Assembly (NCBI RefSeq): GCF_950023065.1
Contig: NC_088677.1
Span: 76,037,469-76,101,468 of the forward strand
DNA: 64,000 bases
DNA from: Planococcus citri
Lineage: Eukaryota; Arthropoda; Insecta; Hemiptera; Pseudococcidae
Reading direction: 5' to 3'
Shown here one piece after another: positions 36,210 through 49,104 of the stretch. Both the position numbers and the translations under genes were made by a program. Positions within the stretch are counted from its first letter, which is position 1. The number at the start of each line of letters is the position of its first letter. The notes below the pieces were generated by a model, which was not told where the DNA came from, ran no database searches, and saw only the letters and a program-made list of their open reading frames with translations.

Positions 36210-38990
36210 ATTCAAGTCCACACTCAGCAATTAGCAATTCGGAAATCTCTCTATCTTGAGCAAAACAAAAAAAACACACTCATCCTAATCACAATGACCA
36301 AAAGCCAATTAATTTCCACTAACGTTAAAATCATTCGGCCAAAAAACGATTCCAACCAATTCTAGGAATATCCTTCGGATAGTTCGTAGACCAGAGCTCG
36401 AGTACACATAGTGCAATCGCCACTTTCAAAGAATCAGAATGACATCATTCGCGACTACAAAATACAAATACGAATGAGTAACTTCCATAATGGAACCTGT
36501 AATTACACTCATTTCCACCTCATTCATTCGTCTCCTAGCCAGGTTAAATTTACACTGGCACTTCCTCGATATAGCAAGATCATCATTCCATCGAGCACAT
36601 CCCCCCCGAAGGTACACCTAATTCCAATTCCACACTATACGACCCAACCGTGTACCATGGCATCTTCATTCTTCACCCACTATCCAAATCTAATTAGATC
36701 CTTAATTATTTTATGATTCACGCCTTCGAGTCGCGAATTACGGTCTCAAGACCGAACCTAAACCACAAGTGTACACTACATTACGTCATCGCGAGCTTTA
36801 TATTTATTAGTGTAATCCAGACACGAAGCAAGTACAATTCCGCCAACATTGTATGTACCAATACCGATTGCTGTAGAATTGATTAAGGTATAACGGCTCG
36901 CGTGTCCTTGGGGCGAGAACGCCGAGATGAATACTTCGACATTGTCCATTCCATTGTTGATAGATTCGGGGCACATAACTGCCATCTTCTCCAGTCTGTG
37001 TAGCTCGGTAATTACAAACACTCGTCGGCTAATTAAGCTTCATCGTCTGGTACAATTTGGGATCTCGAAGATACACAAACGCGTACATATAGAGTAGAGC
37101 TAGAGCGAGAGAAAAAGCAGCAATAGGAGAGATCTGACGAAAGGGAAGGTGGTTCGGTGCTAAATTGATGCCAGACTGGGAACGATTTTAATCTGTGGCG
37201 CATACAAAGTCATCGTTTAGATTTATGTATCAGGTCATGTCGTCCGCCATGTAAAAACAATTATTTATAAAGGTAAAAACGAGCCACCATATATCTAGTA
37301 GAATACATAAGGTTATTATTTCACGCTCGTCAGCATTTTAAACAAGTTCCACCGTCCACGTAGTAACACGTATTTGTGTGTGTGTGTGTGACTGCTCCAT
37401 ACCATACGTACAAGTGGAAACTCGCAGCCAATGAATAGGGGTGGATAAACAACCCTTGCCAAAGACTGACCAATCGATTGCAATTCTTTGGCGAATCTTC
37501 ATGGCTTGGATTTTCCAAAATATTGATTTCAGCGAAAACTCGATCGTTCAGACCGATTTTCGAGTACCTACCATGGTCGTAAATCATCGCAGGCGTTTCA
37601 ATATGTGGGGTGAATTTTAAGAAACCCTTGATACTCGTATTTGGGTTCGCTCGCGTATTTGTAATTCTTTCCAACACTCATTTAGAAGGGCATTCTTTTA
37701 GTATATATACAAATCTACCCGAAAAGAATCAAATTTATTATATTGTTTCTTCATCAAGGGAGAGAGAGAGAAAGAGAACAGCTAGTGGTTCACCACAGAT
37801 GATAATTAGTATTCAGTTTTATTGATGTTGAAGCCCTTAATGTTTGCCATCAGCTCTCTTCCCATCATGTATCTGGAAAGACCATGCGAGGGAACCCAGC
37901 CCAAACACAAATTCCAAAAACGCGAACTCGAGTGAAGTATTTTTATCGCATCCAGAAGCAAAAGCACCATAGTACGTATCGTGTTGCTGACTGACCACTG
38001 CATCCATCGTCCATCGTCGTCGAGCAGACCAACAGTGTGGCTTCTCGAAGCGCGTGCTTCGCCCCGCGCACCGTGACCACCTCCTGACCACTTTTTTTAC
38101 TGCATAAAAATTGATTCGTATATCGACGATTTATTACTTTACATCGTACTCGATGATTCCATAATGGTAATAAGCATCCGACTATCGACGACCGGTTGTT
38201 CGATCATTATCGTCCATTATCGATGGTGCAATATGCGCTTTACAATTAATTTGTTGTTCTGGTTGTTGCTTCGCTTTGGTCGAGTTACACTAGAGTTATA
38301 TTATAGCACTGGTATTCTCTTGCCGCCGTTTCCTTTCCTTTCCTTTCCATGCTGTGTGGATTCTGGATATCTTTCTATACAGTCTCTTATTCATGAATGC
38401 GGCTAGATTACTATATTATCGCTAGTTTTTTTCTGGGTGCATTTTTTCTTCCTCTCTTCTCTCCCTGCTTGTTCGATTCATTTGTGTAGGTATATACCTT
38501 ACCTAAGTAGTAGAGTGTTGTTGTCACGGCGGCGGTGATGTAATATTTTTAATAAGTAAGAGAAAAACACCGAGAGAAAGGCTAGCGGATTTTTTTCACT
38601 TATTGATTCTGCAGGAGCTGCTCCCATCAGATTCAGAAACATGTAGAAGCGATCGTTTCTTGATAATTGGTCAATTGGCAGCTCGGTCGAGTGATTCGAG
38701 ATGGTTGTGGATTGCGGTTTTTCCGCATTCGATACTCGAACGTTTTTTAAATCAGCAAAATTGAACGATAAAAAATTACCGATTGACGAAAATTTATCGA
38801 ATAGATGACGATTACCAATAATAATCGATTATATTCGCCAGGTTTTAAATTTTTCCAGCACATCTTGAGCAGAAAAAATGCCTCAGATGATGCAGAAACC
38901 AGATGCAAAGGAAACGATTGGGGAAACGTTTTGCAACCGGTTTTATAAAACACCATTTTTTATTCCATACTCTTAGTCTCTTACCCTTAC
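36210..38990. other. unique intronic island (2.8 kb)
   Basis: This is the longest unique, repeat-free stretch in the 27-kb intron, apart from a (GT)n run at 37375-37390 and a GA-rich run near 37760-37778. Minus-strand frames at 36776-37021 and 37330-37677 have mixed, protein-like composition but no recognised motif, start context or splice support. It is the best single candidate for intronic wg regulatory DNA by length alone. Confidence 0.4.
37375..37390. repeat. (GT)n microsatellite
   Basis: A run of eight GT dinucleotides. Confidence 0.88.
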
Positions 38991-39785
38991 GTATCAGGAA
39001 AAAAAAATATTGAAAATGAAATTATTTGTGTATCTTTGAGACCATTTCAACTGAAAAATGGTCAAATTTGTTGACAATTTTCGAGGTCAAATCGTTTGAG
39101 AAAAAAAGGAAAAAAAATCAAAATTTGAAAAATTTTCAAGTTTTATTTCAAAAATGAAGGAAACGGACCTTTTCAAGAAATTTCACAAAGAAATTATTTA
39201 TCTTTTTGAAACGAGGAGGTGAGAATAGGTGTGGTGAGGGGAGAGGAGGAGGATAGGACATGAAGGACTGGAACGCTCATTTTTCAAAATTTTCATGGCA
39301 TTAAAGAAAGCAAAAGAACATTTAAAAATCCGAAAAAGTGAAATAATTAATAAATAAGAAATTTCATAACTGTATTTATAAAAACGCAAAAAAAATTCAC
39401 TCGAATTACAATTTTTGGTAGTAGTGTAGTATTTAACTACTGTTGTTTTTGCGAAAATCTTGTTAAAATAATGGAAATTATAGTGTTCTATCGATGAATT
39501 TTTTCAGAAATTTTGGTAGTTACAATTCTATCGAAATTCCTGACTTTTATAAGAATTTAACTACCAATATTTTTCGGACCCAAGCTATTCATTTCAAAAA
39601 AAAAAAATCAAAATCTGAAGAAAAGGAAAATTTAAGGCTTATTAAAAATTATTTCAGAAATGGACGAAAGCGGATTTTTCAAAAAATTTTGGCGAGGAGT
39701 CAAATTTTTGGGGCAATTTTGCGATTTATGGAGATTTTTTTTGAAACGAGGAAATAGATTTTTTTTTCAATTTCTACAGAAATTA
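38991..39785. other. A/T-rich non-coding stretch
   Basis: Low-complexity A/T-rich sequence with repeated 'actaccaa/ttggtagt' words near 39415-39565. No exon or defined repeat unit recognised. Confidence 0.35.
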
Positions 39786-39789
39786 ATTT

Positions 39790-40090
39790 TGTTATTTTTC
39801 CAAAATTTGGGAGCTCCATACAAGAGAGCCAACGGCATTTGGAGGTCCAACTAAGAGTTTCTCTTGAAAAGGGCGTTACGTAGAACCATTTTAATGCAGA
39901 AATGAGATACATATTTTCAAAAAAATTTAACGTGATTTCAATTTCTACTCATTTATCCACCATTTTTTCAACTTCGAGGTGCTCCTTACTAGTGGGCCAA
40001 GATGGTTCGAAGAACTGGAGAACGTTTTTTCTTGAAAAGGAGATTATTTAGGAAAATTCTGACGTAGAAACGAAGAATATTCATAAATTC
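39790..40090. repeat. dispersed repeat family, second + orientation locus
   Basis: 'tttgggagctccatacaagagagcc' and, about 165 bp later, 'aacttcgaggtgctccttactagtgggcc' are each followed by 'ggtcc/gaagaactgg' and 'tttctcttgaaaagg'. This matches the units at 16.3-16.7 kb and, in reverse, those at 53.2-53.7 kb. Confidence 0.5.
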
Positions 40091-41655
40091 AACTTTTTTT
40101 CATTTTTTTTTCAACGGGAAGGGGGGAAAATCGATACCACTTTTTTCAGATGGGGGGGGGGATTGTTCATCACCCATGGTAACAATGGGGGGGGGGGTGA
40201 GACGAGGAAAATTCCAACTTTGCGAAATAAGCTACACCTCAATCGATACATAATTACTTATCTTCTGTATACTCATCGTTTAACATGACCATAGACTATA
40301 GGTACGTAAATTCCAAAAACCAATTTTTCACACGATTCCATCTCTCTCACTCTTCAGTCGAGTATTCGGTATAAGAAAAAAAAATAGTGTAAACGTCTGA
40401 GTTATTCCTAGAAAAGAAGGAAAAAAAAACACCAGGAAACAGAGTAGGAAGCGGAGGGACCCTAAAAACAAAACGAAAGAAAGAAATACACGATAGCATA
40501 TACAACGAGCAACGAGTCACATACACACCGAAAAAAAATCAATCGCCGATGGTGTGAGAATTTCACGTTATTCGGCTATAGGTAGGTAACAGCAGTGTTT
40601 GCGAGATCGGTAGATGGCGGAAATCGCTTATTTAATGATGATAACACTCCTTCGCAATTGTTTCCCATTGTTTACAAATCGGACTGGAAATCTTTGAATA
40701 TTTTCCACTATAGGTCCCGGGGTCGCTAGGCAGCGCAGCGGCTCTAAAGTCTGTCGAGATGTTTATATACTCGTCTTAATGCTATGTCAACATTTACCTG
40801 TATCACTCTTCTGGTATTCTCTTCTACTTACATACGTATACACTCATAGTATACAATTCTCGGAGTGTGTGAGAGACGAAAGACAAAAGAGGAGGAAGAA
40901 CGCGAGCAGAATGATATTTGGCTTATTTTTTCGTGCAGCCACCGCCGCGCCGCGGAGGCGTTGTTTAAATAGGATAGTTTCTTGTTTACTCGTTCAATAG
41001 CGAAGGGTCAAATCGTTTCCAAGCTATTAAATGTCATTTTAAAGTAAATCTCAACTAGACGATTGCTCCGCCGCTACCCCCTTGGCACCCGACTTGGGTG
41101 TCAGTTGGCTAACAAAGTGCACTCGTATAATAGCCCTGAGAACTGCACACACACACATACACGTACGTATCTATAAAGATAGGTAAAGGTAAAAACCCTT
41201 CTTCCATTGCCTGCATCTTTGACGAGTGAATACTGAACAGAAATGGAAGTTTTCGAATGAAAAAAATACATCATCCCGCCACCGCACCAACCCAAAGCTT
41301 GGGCCATTATTACGCGATGTTGATTTATGGTAATTTATGACATTATGACTAGCGCGTGTCAATATTAGCTGATTTCTCCCTTCTCCTGCCACATCCTCTT
41401 GTTGGTTCGCCAAGTGGCCAATTAAGAGTAAAAATTCACTCGACGGATGGCGATTTATTGTAAGTACGTGCGATACTTTGTCATGAAAAATTCTCTCTGT
41501 CAAGGACACCCGGTTCAGTGTCAGAAATAGTATCTCATATGCCACTTTGCTATAGGTAATTAGAGTTCAGACCACGTCTATACCATCAAATGATACTAAA
41601 ACGTCAATCAAAACGCACTTCAGAAATTTATTTAAATGAAAAAGTCGCGTTAACG
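40091..41655. other. unique intronic island
   Basis: Begins with G runs (40152-40162, 40188-40197), then unique sequence with several CpGs around 40700-40760 and 40930-40965. A TAGATGGCGG word at 40611 is one base short of the CTCF-like core. No exon recognised. Confidence 0.4.
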
Positions 41656-41659
41656 AAAC

Positions 41660-41965
41660 TTGGAATCTGCTGGTAAGCAGGGGTTGCTGGAATCTCCTAA
41701 AATTTCAGCAAATCTAGCCATAACAGCTATTCAGGTATTGTTCCTGACTTCTAAAAATATGATTCCAATCAGTGAGACGATCACAGTATGCTTAAGAGTA
41801 TCAGCTTTGTATTTGAACTTGGAATCTTCTGATGATCAGAGGCTGGTGGAATCTCCTAAAATTTCGTAGAATATGGTCAAAACAACTATTTAGGGGTTGT
41901 TTCTAGACTCCAAAAAAGTGATTCCAATCAGTGCTGAAAGCTTTTGAAGCGATTATCACCGGCAT
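41660..41965. repeat. dispersed 'ggaatctcctaaaatttca' repeat, two tandem copies
   Basis: Two direct copies, about 160 bp apart, share 'ttggaatctgctggtaagca / ttggaatcttctgatgatca', 'ggaatctcctaaaatttc', 'attgttcctgacttct / gttgtttctagactcc' and 'gattccaatcagtg'. They lie just outside the left end of fold-back copy 3. The third copy lies just outside the right end of fold-back copy 2. Confidence 0.7.
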
Positions 41966-42034
41966 CCGGGCATTCAAACTCTCAAATTTGATCACAAGAT
42001 TGCATCTTTTAGTCAACTACATAATAGTCGGGGA

Positions 42035-43580
42035 GCCCGCCTAAAGATCCATTGCCCCCCCTTATTGATCCTCCGGGACGACTTTTTCATAAAGGAGGAG
42101 TCCAAAGGAACATTTATAGCCCTTGTCCTAAAAAAATAGCCCTACTTACAAAATGGCGGCCATTTTGATTGAAAGGTCAGCCGAAATTGCAGATATTGCG
42201 TTCCAACATAGGACTAGTACGAAATTTTTTAAAACGTACAACGGTAGATCAAAAGATCAGGCAAAAATTCATCACCTGCCAAAATTTCAAATCCCAAAGT
42301 GCCTTTTTCAACTTTTGGTGAATTTTTGAAAATCAAATTTAGGCCAAAAATGAAGGAAAAGATCAAAATTTTACCAAATTGACCAAGAAAGCTGAAATTT
42401 GGGGTATACCCTATTTTAGACATGCCAAATCGATTGGAAAATCTTTCAAACCGTTTTGAGCAATTCTGGAGCCTCCAGTAGATTTTTGAAACTCAAAATT
42501 TCGTCAAATGGAGTTAGAAACCGAAATTCATTCTGCAAACTAATTTCAATACGCTACGAAGTCAACTGCAGGTGGATTTCAAGTCGTTTTGGAGCCTCCA
42601 GCGACTTTTTGAAAGGTTGTATGACGTTTTTTGGAAAATTGAAATTTCCAAAAAGTAGCTGGAAGCTTCAGAACCATTTGAAACCACCATGCAGTTGACT
42701 TCATATCGTTTCTTGCTAAGTTCATTTGATAAAATGTTGTGGGAATTTCAAGTTTCAAAAATCTGGTGCAGGCTACAGTAATTTTCAAAAAAACGCTGGA
42801 GGCTCCAGAATTATTTGAACTCACCTGAAGTCGTCTTCAGAAGAAGTTAAAATCGGAGTGCAGAGTAAATTTCAGCTTTTCATCTCCATTTGATAAAATT
42901 TTGTAAAAATTTCAAATTTCAGAAATCTACTGGAGGCTTTAATAATTTTCAAAATTCGCTGGAGACTCTAAAACGACTAAATCCGCCTGCATTCGAGTTG
43001 GTAGCGTATTGAAATTAGTTTTCAAAATGAATTTAGGCTTTCCAACTGCATTTTGATGGAATTTTGTGGAAATTTCAAATTTCAAAAATCTGCTGGAGGC
43101 TCCAGTAATTTTCAAAGCGTTGCTGGAGGCTTCAAAAGACATTGGTCGCAGAGTAAATTTCGGCTTTCCAACTCAATTTGATAAAATTTTGTGGGAATTT
43201 CCGAGTTTCAAAAATCTGCTGGAGGCTCCAGAACTACTCAAAACGGTTTGAATCAGTTTTCAATCGTTTTGGCATGTTGAAAATAAAGTAGATTTCAGAT
43301 TTCAGCTTTCTTCGTCAATTTGGTAAAATTCTGATTTTTTAAAATCATTTTTGGCTTAAAACTTGATTTTCAAAAATTCGTCAGAAATGAAAAAATGTAT
43401 TTTAGCACTTGAAATTTTGGCTGGTGATAATTCATTGCACTCTCTTTCGATCTATGTAGTTTTGTTGAGTTCAAAAAATTTTGTGCGAGTCCTAATTATA
43501 TTGAAAAGCAAAATTTGCAAATTCGTCTGACATGTCAATCGAAATGACCGCCATTTTGTAAGTAGGGCCTTTTTTCTCGA
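42035..43580. mobile_element. fold-back element family, copy 3 (right terminus missing)
   Basis: The left arm runs from the C-rich tract and GATCCTCCGGGACGACTTTT through AAAATGGCGGCCATTTTGAT, 'ttggcatgtcgaaaa' type sequence (as reverse complement) and CTGGAGCCTCCAG-like units. The right arm mirrors it to GACCGCCATTTTGTAAGTAGG at about 43560 and then breaks off before the CCGGAGGATC block. The interior is shorter than in the complete copy. No coding capacity. Confidence 0.8.
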
Positions 43581-44940
43581 ATTTTCATTTTGCTCATCAA
43601 TAGAGAACCTATCAGCGAATAATATTGGCTGAAAAATGTAAACTACGTAAGAAGGGACGCCTTGATGCCCCCCCCATCCTCGAAAATTTTCAATACGTAT
43701 GTAGATTCTTGCTTAACTTACCTGAAATCGCAAATCGTGATTGCTGAAAACTCCCTTCTTCGACTTTAATTCACTTTCGAGCAACACCTGTAAAAACACC
43801 AAACAAAAATCTCATTTTAATGTCACCTCGAGCAAATTGCAGACTATTGATCACAGCACCTTGATTTCAATATTTCTCAAACCACAAAATCTCTAGTCAT
43901 TTTTTTAAAAATCCACACAGGAAATGCTCGCTTGATCAAAACCAAATATCATTTCTCAGAGTTCTGGGATCGGGACTTTCTCCGCAATCCGCATCATATG
44001 ATCATAATGTACACGCTGGACCGTATGGACGGACGGTACAAAAATATACTAATAAATAAATATAAGCAAAACTATTATACGCTATAAGCTACCCAGAAAG
44101 GTTAGATATAGATATAATATAGTAGTATTCGATGTAACAGAGACGAGTGGTACAGTACGAAAGCCCCCTATGGCTATATCTCGGCTATTAGTTGTTGTAA
44201 TAACATCATCATTTACGAACTCCCGGGGTTCGCGTCCTGAGGGGTCTTCACCATAGGTCTGATCACGATGCACACGAATTACACGGTCATAAGTTATTTT
44301 TTATCATTTAACCCGAACGTACGCGTATTTACGAGATGTAATACCATCTTATATGCATTGCATACACAGCTATACGTATAAATGTAGAAGAGGAGAGCTG
44401 TATATGTAATGTATAAGTAATGTACTACCCGGTGTTATCGGTGTGTGAAATTCTTTACGAAAATATCGTAAAATAGATATACGAGCAGATATACTTATAC
44501 CTAGAGATCTTGGATGATGGTCGCACTGCTGGTAATGGCACAAGAGGTATCGTCGTCACAGAGCGGTAGTCCGAATCGGGTGTTTTTTGGTCGAAATTTA
44601 ATAACCTTGTTTGACTACGCTAAATGGTGCTAAACTTAATGATCCAGCAGCCGATTGTTCGCGGATTTAATTTCGTATAAAGAATAAAATTTATTTACCT
44701 ATTGGACGTGTGCCCTGGCCAAGTCAGACTTTTAGGTTCGTACGATAGTATAGAATATCGCGGATTAAGATAGCACTTCTTCACCTTTTCCCTTCCATCG
44801 CCTCTATAGACTTGTACATTGGTACCTAACTATTTTTTATTAAAAAAATACTGTATCTATCTACTTAGGAGATATCTCGTATCTGTCTAGTGTCTATCTG
44901 TATCTGTAGTATTTTATACGTAGGTAATATAAATAACGAC
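43581..44940. other. unique sequence upstream of the second visible wg exon
   Basis: Unique, with many TATACGTA and GTACCTA words and a C run near 43670. It ends at the T10 tract of the 44981 acceptor. No exon recognised other than the Wnt exon that follows. Confidence 0.45.
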
Positions 44941-44981
44941 TCGTACTAAATATCTATGTATTTTTTTTTTGATTTTTGCAG

Positions 44982-45277
44982 GATGTCGAGAAACAGCCTT
45001 CATATACGCCATTACAAGCGCCGCAGTAACACATACGGTCGCTCGAGCATGCGCCGAAAGCAGTATAGTCTCGTGTAATTGCGATTACAACTATAAAAGC
45101 AGAAGATCGTCATTCTCAACAAATGTTGTAGTGGGAGCTCGAGACTGGCAATGGGACGGATGCTCCGATAATATAGGATTCGGATACAAATTCGCTCGCG
45201 AATTCGTCGACGCAGGCGAAAAAGGACGAAATTCGCGAGAGAAGATGAATTTACATAACAACGAAGCCGGCAGATCG
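44982..45277 (+). CDS. wg: Wnt-1/Wingless, second visible coding exon
   Basis: This exon of 296 bases continues the Wnt domain. It reads CRETAFIYAITSAAVTHTVA, then ACAESSIVSCNCDY, DWQWDGCSDNIGFGYKFARE, FVDAGEKGRN and MNLHNNEAGRS. These are the central helical core of Wnt proteins, with five cysteines here. Between CNCDY and DWQW lies a short Ser/Arg-rich segment (about KSRRSSFSTNVVVGAR) of the kind that varies in length among Wnt-1 proteins. The acceptor is TTTTTGCAG at 44981. The donor is TCG|GTAAGT after 45277, in phase 0. An ATG at 44969 opens the frame but lies before the acceptor and is not a start. The reading frame is intact. Confidence 0.96.
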
Positions 45278-45404
45278 GTAAGTTGAATTTCACCAAATAC
45301 ATAATACGTGTGATTTAGTTTAGTGATCGAGATAAGATATGTCCATGAGGGGGGGGGGGAAGGGGAGGTTTCTTCGTCGCTGATGACGTCCAGTTTGACT
45401 TATT

Positions 45405-48295
45405 TTGATAGGTCGCATGATATCTTTTTCAAAAATCCCAGAAATCGTGACACCATTTTGGGCTCAAAATTATTCAAAAATGCTCAAAAAATATTTTCGA
45501 GGAAATATTTGTTTTTTTCGCGAAATTTCAACCTATTTTGATAGGTCACAAGGCACACTTTTAAAAATTTCAAAAATTATCACCCCCTCCCCAGTTTGGA
45601 CTTTTACTCAAAATTCTTCAAAAGTACCCAAAAAAAGGTCCAACTGAAAATTTTGATTTTCTGTCAAAATTTGAACTCATTTTAAATTGCATGACAACTT
45701 TTTCAAAAATCCCATGGATCATGACCGAATTCGCGGCTCAAAATTCTTCAAAAATGCTCAAAAAAAGATTCGACTGAAATTTTCGGTTTTCTGACGAAAT
45801 TTAGATCCATTTCGATAGGTCGCATGACGCCTTTTCAAAAATCCCAGAATAAATCATGACACCATTTTGGGCTCAAAATTAGGTATTCAAAAATGCTCAA
45901 AAAATATTTTCGAGGAAATATTTGATTTTTTCGCGAAATTTCAACCTATTTTGATAGGTCACAAGGCACACTTTCAAAAATTTCAAAAATTATCACCCTC
46001 TCCCCAGTTTGGACTTTCACTCAAAATTCTTCAAAAGTAACCAAAAAAAGGTCCAACTGAAAATTTTGATTTTCTGTCAAAATTTGAACTCATTTTAAAT
46101 TGCATGACAACTTTTTCAAAAATCCCATGGATCATGACCGAATTCGCGGCTCAAAAATTCTTCAAAAATACTCAAAAAAAGATTCGACTGAAATTTTCGG
46201 TTTTCTGACGGAATTTAGATCCATTTCGATAGGTCGCATGACACCTTTTCAAAAATCCCAGAAATCATGACACCATTTTGGGCTCAAAATTATTCAAAAA
46301 TACTCAAAAAATATTTTCGAGGAAATATTTGTTTTTTTCGCGAAATTTCAACCTATTTTGATAGGTCACAAGGCACACTTTCAAAAATTTCAAAAATTAT
46401 CACCCCCTCCCCAGTTTGGACTTTTACTCAAAATTCTTCAAAAGTACCCAAAAAAAGGTCCAACTGAAAATTTTGATTTTCTGTCAAAATTTGAACTCAT
46501 TTTAAATTGCATGACAACTTTTTCAAAAATCCCATGGATCATGACCGAATTCGCGGCTCAAAATTCTTCAAAAATGCTCAAAAAAAGATTCGACTGAAAT
46601 TTTCGGTTTTCTGACGGAATTTAGATCCATTTCGATAGGTCGAATGACACATTTTCAAGAATCCCAGAAATCATGACACCATTTTGGGCTCAAAATTATT
46701 CAAAAATGCTCAAAAAATATTTTCGAGGAAATATTTAATTTTTTCGCAAAATTTCAACCTATTTTGATAGGTCACAAGGCACACTTTCAAAAATTTCAAA
46801 AATTATCACCCCCTCCCCAGTTTGGACTTTTACTCAAAATTCTTCAAAAGTACCCAAAAAAAGGTCCAACTGAAAATTTTGATTTTCTGTCAAAATTTGA
46901 ACTCATTTTAAATTGCATGACAACTTTTTCAAAAATCCCATGGATCATGACCGAATTCGCGGCTCAAAATTCTTCAAAAATGCTCAAAAAAAGATTTAAC
47001 TGAAATTTTCGGTTTTCTGACGGAATTTAGATCCACTTTGATAGGTCGCATGACACCTTTTCAAAAATCCCAGAAATCATGACACCATTTTGGGCTCAAA
47101 ATTATTCAAAAATGCTCAAAAAATATTTTCGAGGAAATATTTGATTTTTTTGCGAAATTTCAATCCATTTTGATAGGTCGCGAGGCACATTTAGGTAATT
47201 CCAAAAATTGGGCTCAAAATTCCTCAAAAATGCTCGAAAACGGATCTTACTGAAATTTTTGATTTTCTGAAGGAATTTAGATCCATTTTGATAGGTTGCA
47301 TGGCATCTTTTGTAAGATATCCGAGAACTCATAACCCAATTTTGGGCTTAAAATTATTCAAAAGTGCCCAGAAAAACATTTTTTTGGAAATGGTTGCTTT
47401 CATCACGAAATTTCAATTCATTTTGATAGGTCGCGAAACACATTTTCAAAAATTCCAAAAATCATAACCTCAGTTTGAGCTCAGAAGTCTTTTAAAAAAA
47501 TGCTCAAAGAAAATCTGACCCAAAATTTTTGATTTTCTGCGAGAATTTAGACCAATTTTGATAAGTCGCATGACACTTTTTCAAAAATTCCATAGATCAT
47601 GACCGAACTTTCGGCTCAAAATTCTTCAAAAATGCTCAAAAAAAGATCTTACAGAAATTTTTGGTTTTTTGGAGAAATTTAGATCTATTTTGATAGGTCG
47701 CATGACACCTTTTCAAGATATCCGAGAACTCATGATCCAATTTTGGGCTCAAAATTATTCAAAAATGCTCAAAAAACATTTTCGTCGAAATATTTGATTT
47801 TTTCGCGAAATTTCCACCTATTTTGATAGGTCACAAGGCACACTTTCATAAATTTCAAAAATCATGACCCCAGTTTGGACTTGCACTCAACATTTTTCAA
47901 AAATGTTCAAAAAAATTCAACTGAAAGTTTTGATTTTCTGACGGAATGTATACCCATTTTGAAAGGTCGAATGACACCTTTTTAAGATATCCGAGAACTC
48001 ATAACCCCATTTTTGGGCTCAAAATTTTTCAAAAATGCCCAAAAAAACATGTTTGTGGAAGCTGATTTTCTCACGAAATTTTAATCGGTCGCGAGGCACA
48101 TTCAATTCCTGAAATCATAACCTCAGTTTGGGCTCAAAATTTTTCAAAAATGCTGAAAAAAGTTCTGACCGAAATTTTTGATTTTCTGCGGGAATTTACA
48201 ACCATTTTGATAGGTCGCATGACACCTTTTCAAAATATACCGGAAGTCATGACCTAATTTTGAGCTCAAAATTTTTCAAAAATACTTAACACTTT
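45405..48295. repeat. higher-order tandem array: 406-bp units of three roughly 135-bp monomers
   Basis: The monomer head 'ttttgataggtcgcatgac' recurs. Equivalent positions of the higher-order unit fall at 45410, 45817, 46231, 46637 and 47043 (spacing 407, 414, 406, 406). Within each unit three distinguishable monomers alternate: GGTCGCATGAC, GGTCACAAGGC and a TTGCATGAC type. Up to about 47150 the copies are nearly identical. Beyond that about nine further monomers (47176 to 48209) are clearly diverged and lose the three-part order. The Phe/Lys/Ser-rich frames inside are repeat by-products. Confidence 0.93.
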
Positions 48296-48299
48296 TCGG

Positions 48300-49100
48300 A
48301 AATTTGTTTTTTAAAAAACGTAATAAAATCTCTTAAAATTACTGGTGCTTTTTAGTGACCTACTTATAAATTTTCAAAAAATCGGAATTTTCGAAAAAAA
48401 AATGTTTTTTTTCGCTCTACCCTCAACTTAACCTGTTTTGGGGGAAAATAGACCAGTTTCGAAAGACATCATTTTAAGATTCTGCGTCGACCTAGGACAG
48501 AATTTTAAGCCCTAAAATGGGTCACGGTTTATGGAATTTTTGAAAAAGTGCTTCGCGAATCATCGAAATAATTACATTTTTGGGAGATGATCAAAAGTTT
48601 CCATGCTAAATTTTCTCGAGAATTTTTGTGTATATTAACGGTTTCTTCCAAGATTTAGAATTTCTTATTTCTCTGAAGTTGTTGAATTAAATGTGGAAAA
48701 AATCCCCTTGACAGTTCAGCTCCCCCCCCCCTTGAAATTAATCAGTCGTGCTAAAAATCCCTTCAAAAGTCAAAAAATTAAAATGTATGCCTACATTTTT
48801 ACATCTTAATTTAGTATACAATTTATGTTCATCAGAGAAGCACTATACAGTATTCCAGACCTCCCTTCCACTCCCTGCTTCTTATTGAAAAAATGGCTTT
48901 TGTGTAATCTTGAAAAACAAGAAAAATCCGATCCTAGAATTAGATCAGTTTTCATCCGAAAAAATACTATACATAATTGTAAGGTCAATAGATTTGAGAA
49001 ATCATTTTTTGGATCAATATTTTTCGGTCGATTCCTTCATAATAATGTATTTTTAAATATTGTTTTTGAAAAAGTTTAAAAGTGAATTTTGAGGAGGAGG
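48300..49100. other. A/T-rich intronic stretch
   Basis: Low-complexity A/T-rich sequence with a C run at 48722-48731. No exon recognised. Confidence 0.35.
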
Positions 49101-49104
49101 GGCC

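Larger units (their letters stand above)
17796..44981 (+). other. wg: wg intron of 27.2 kb (phase 1)
   Basis: The donor GTAAGC follows AAAG at 17795. The acceptor is TTTTTTTTTTGATTTTTGCAG, ending at 44981. The flanking codons join as G|GA, giving Gly before the invariant CRETAF motif. The intron contains the TTCGCGAA palindrome repeats, two partial fold-back elements, one small inverted-repeat transposon and several unique islands. No exon of another gene was recognised inside it on either strand. Confidence 0.9.

Noticed and set aside
37330..37677. Minus-strand 115-codon frame
   Set aside because: It spans a (GT)n run translated as alternating His/Thr and matches no family I recognise. No supporting context.
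45323..47003. Recurring 66-80-codon frames sharing the same peptide
   Set aside because: They are copies of one chance frame carried by the 406-bp repeat unit.
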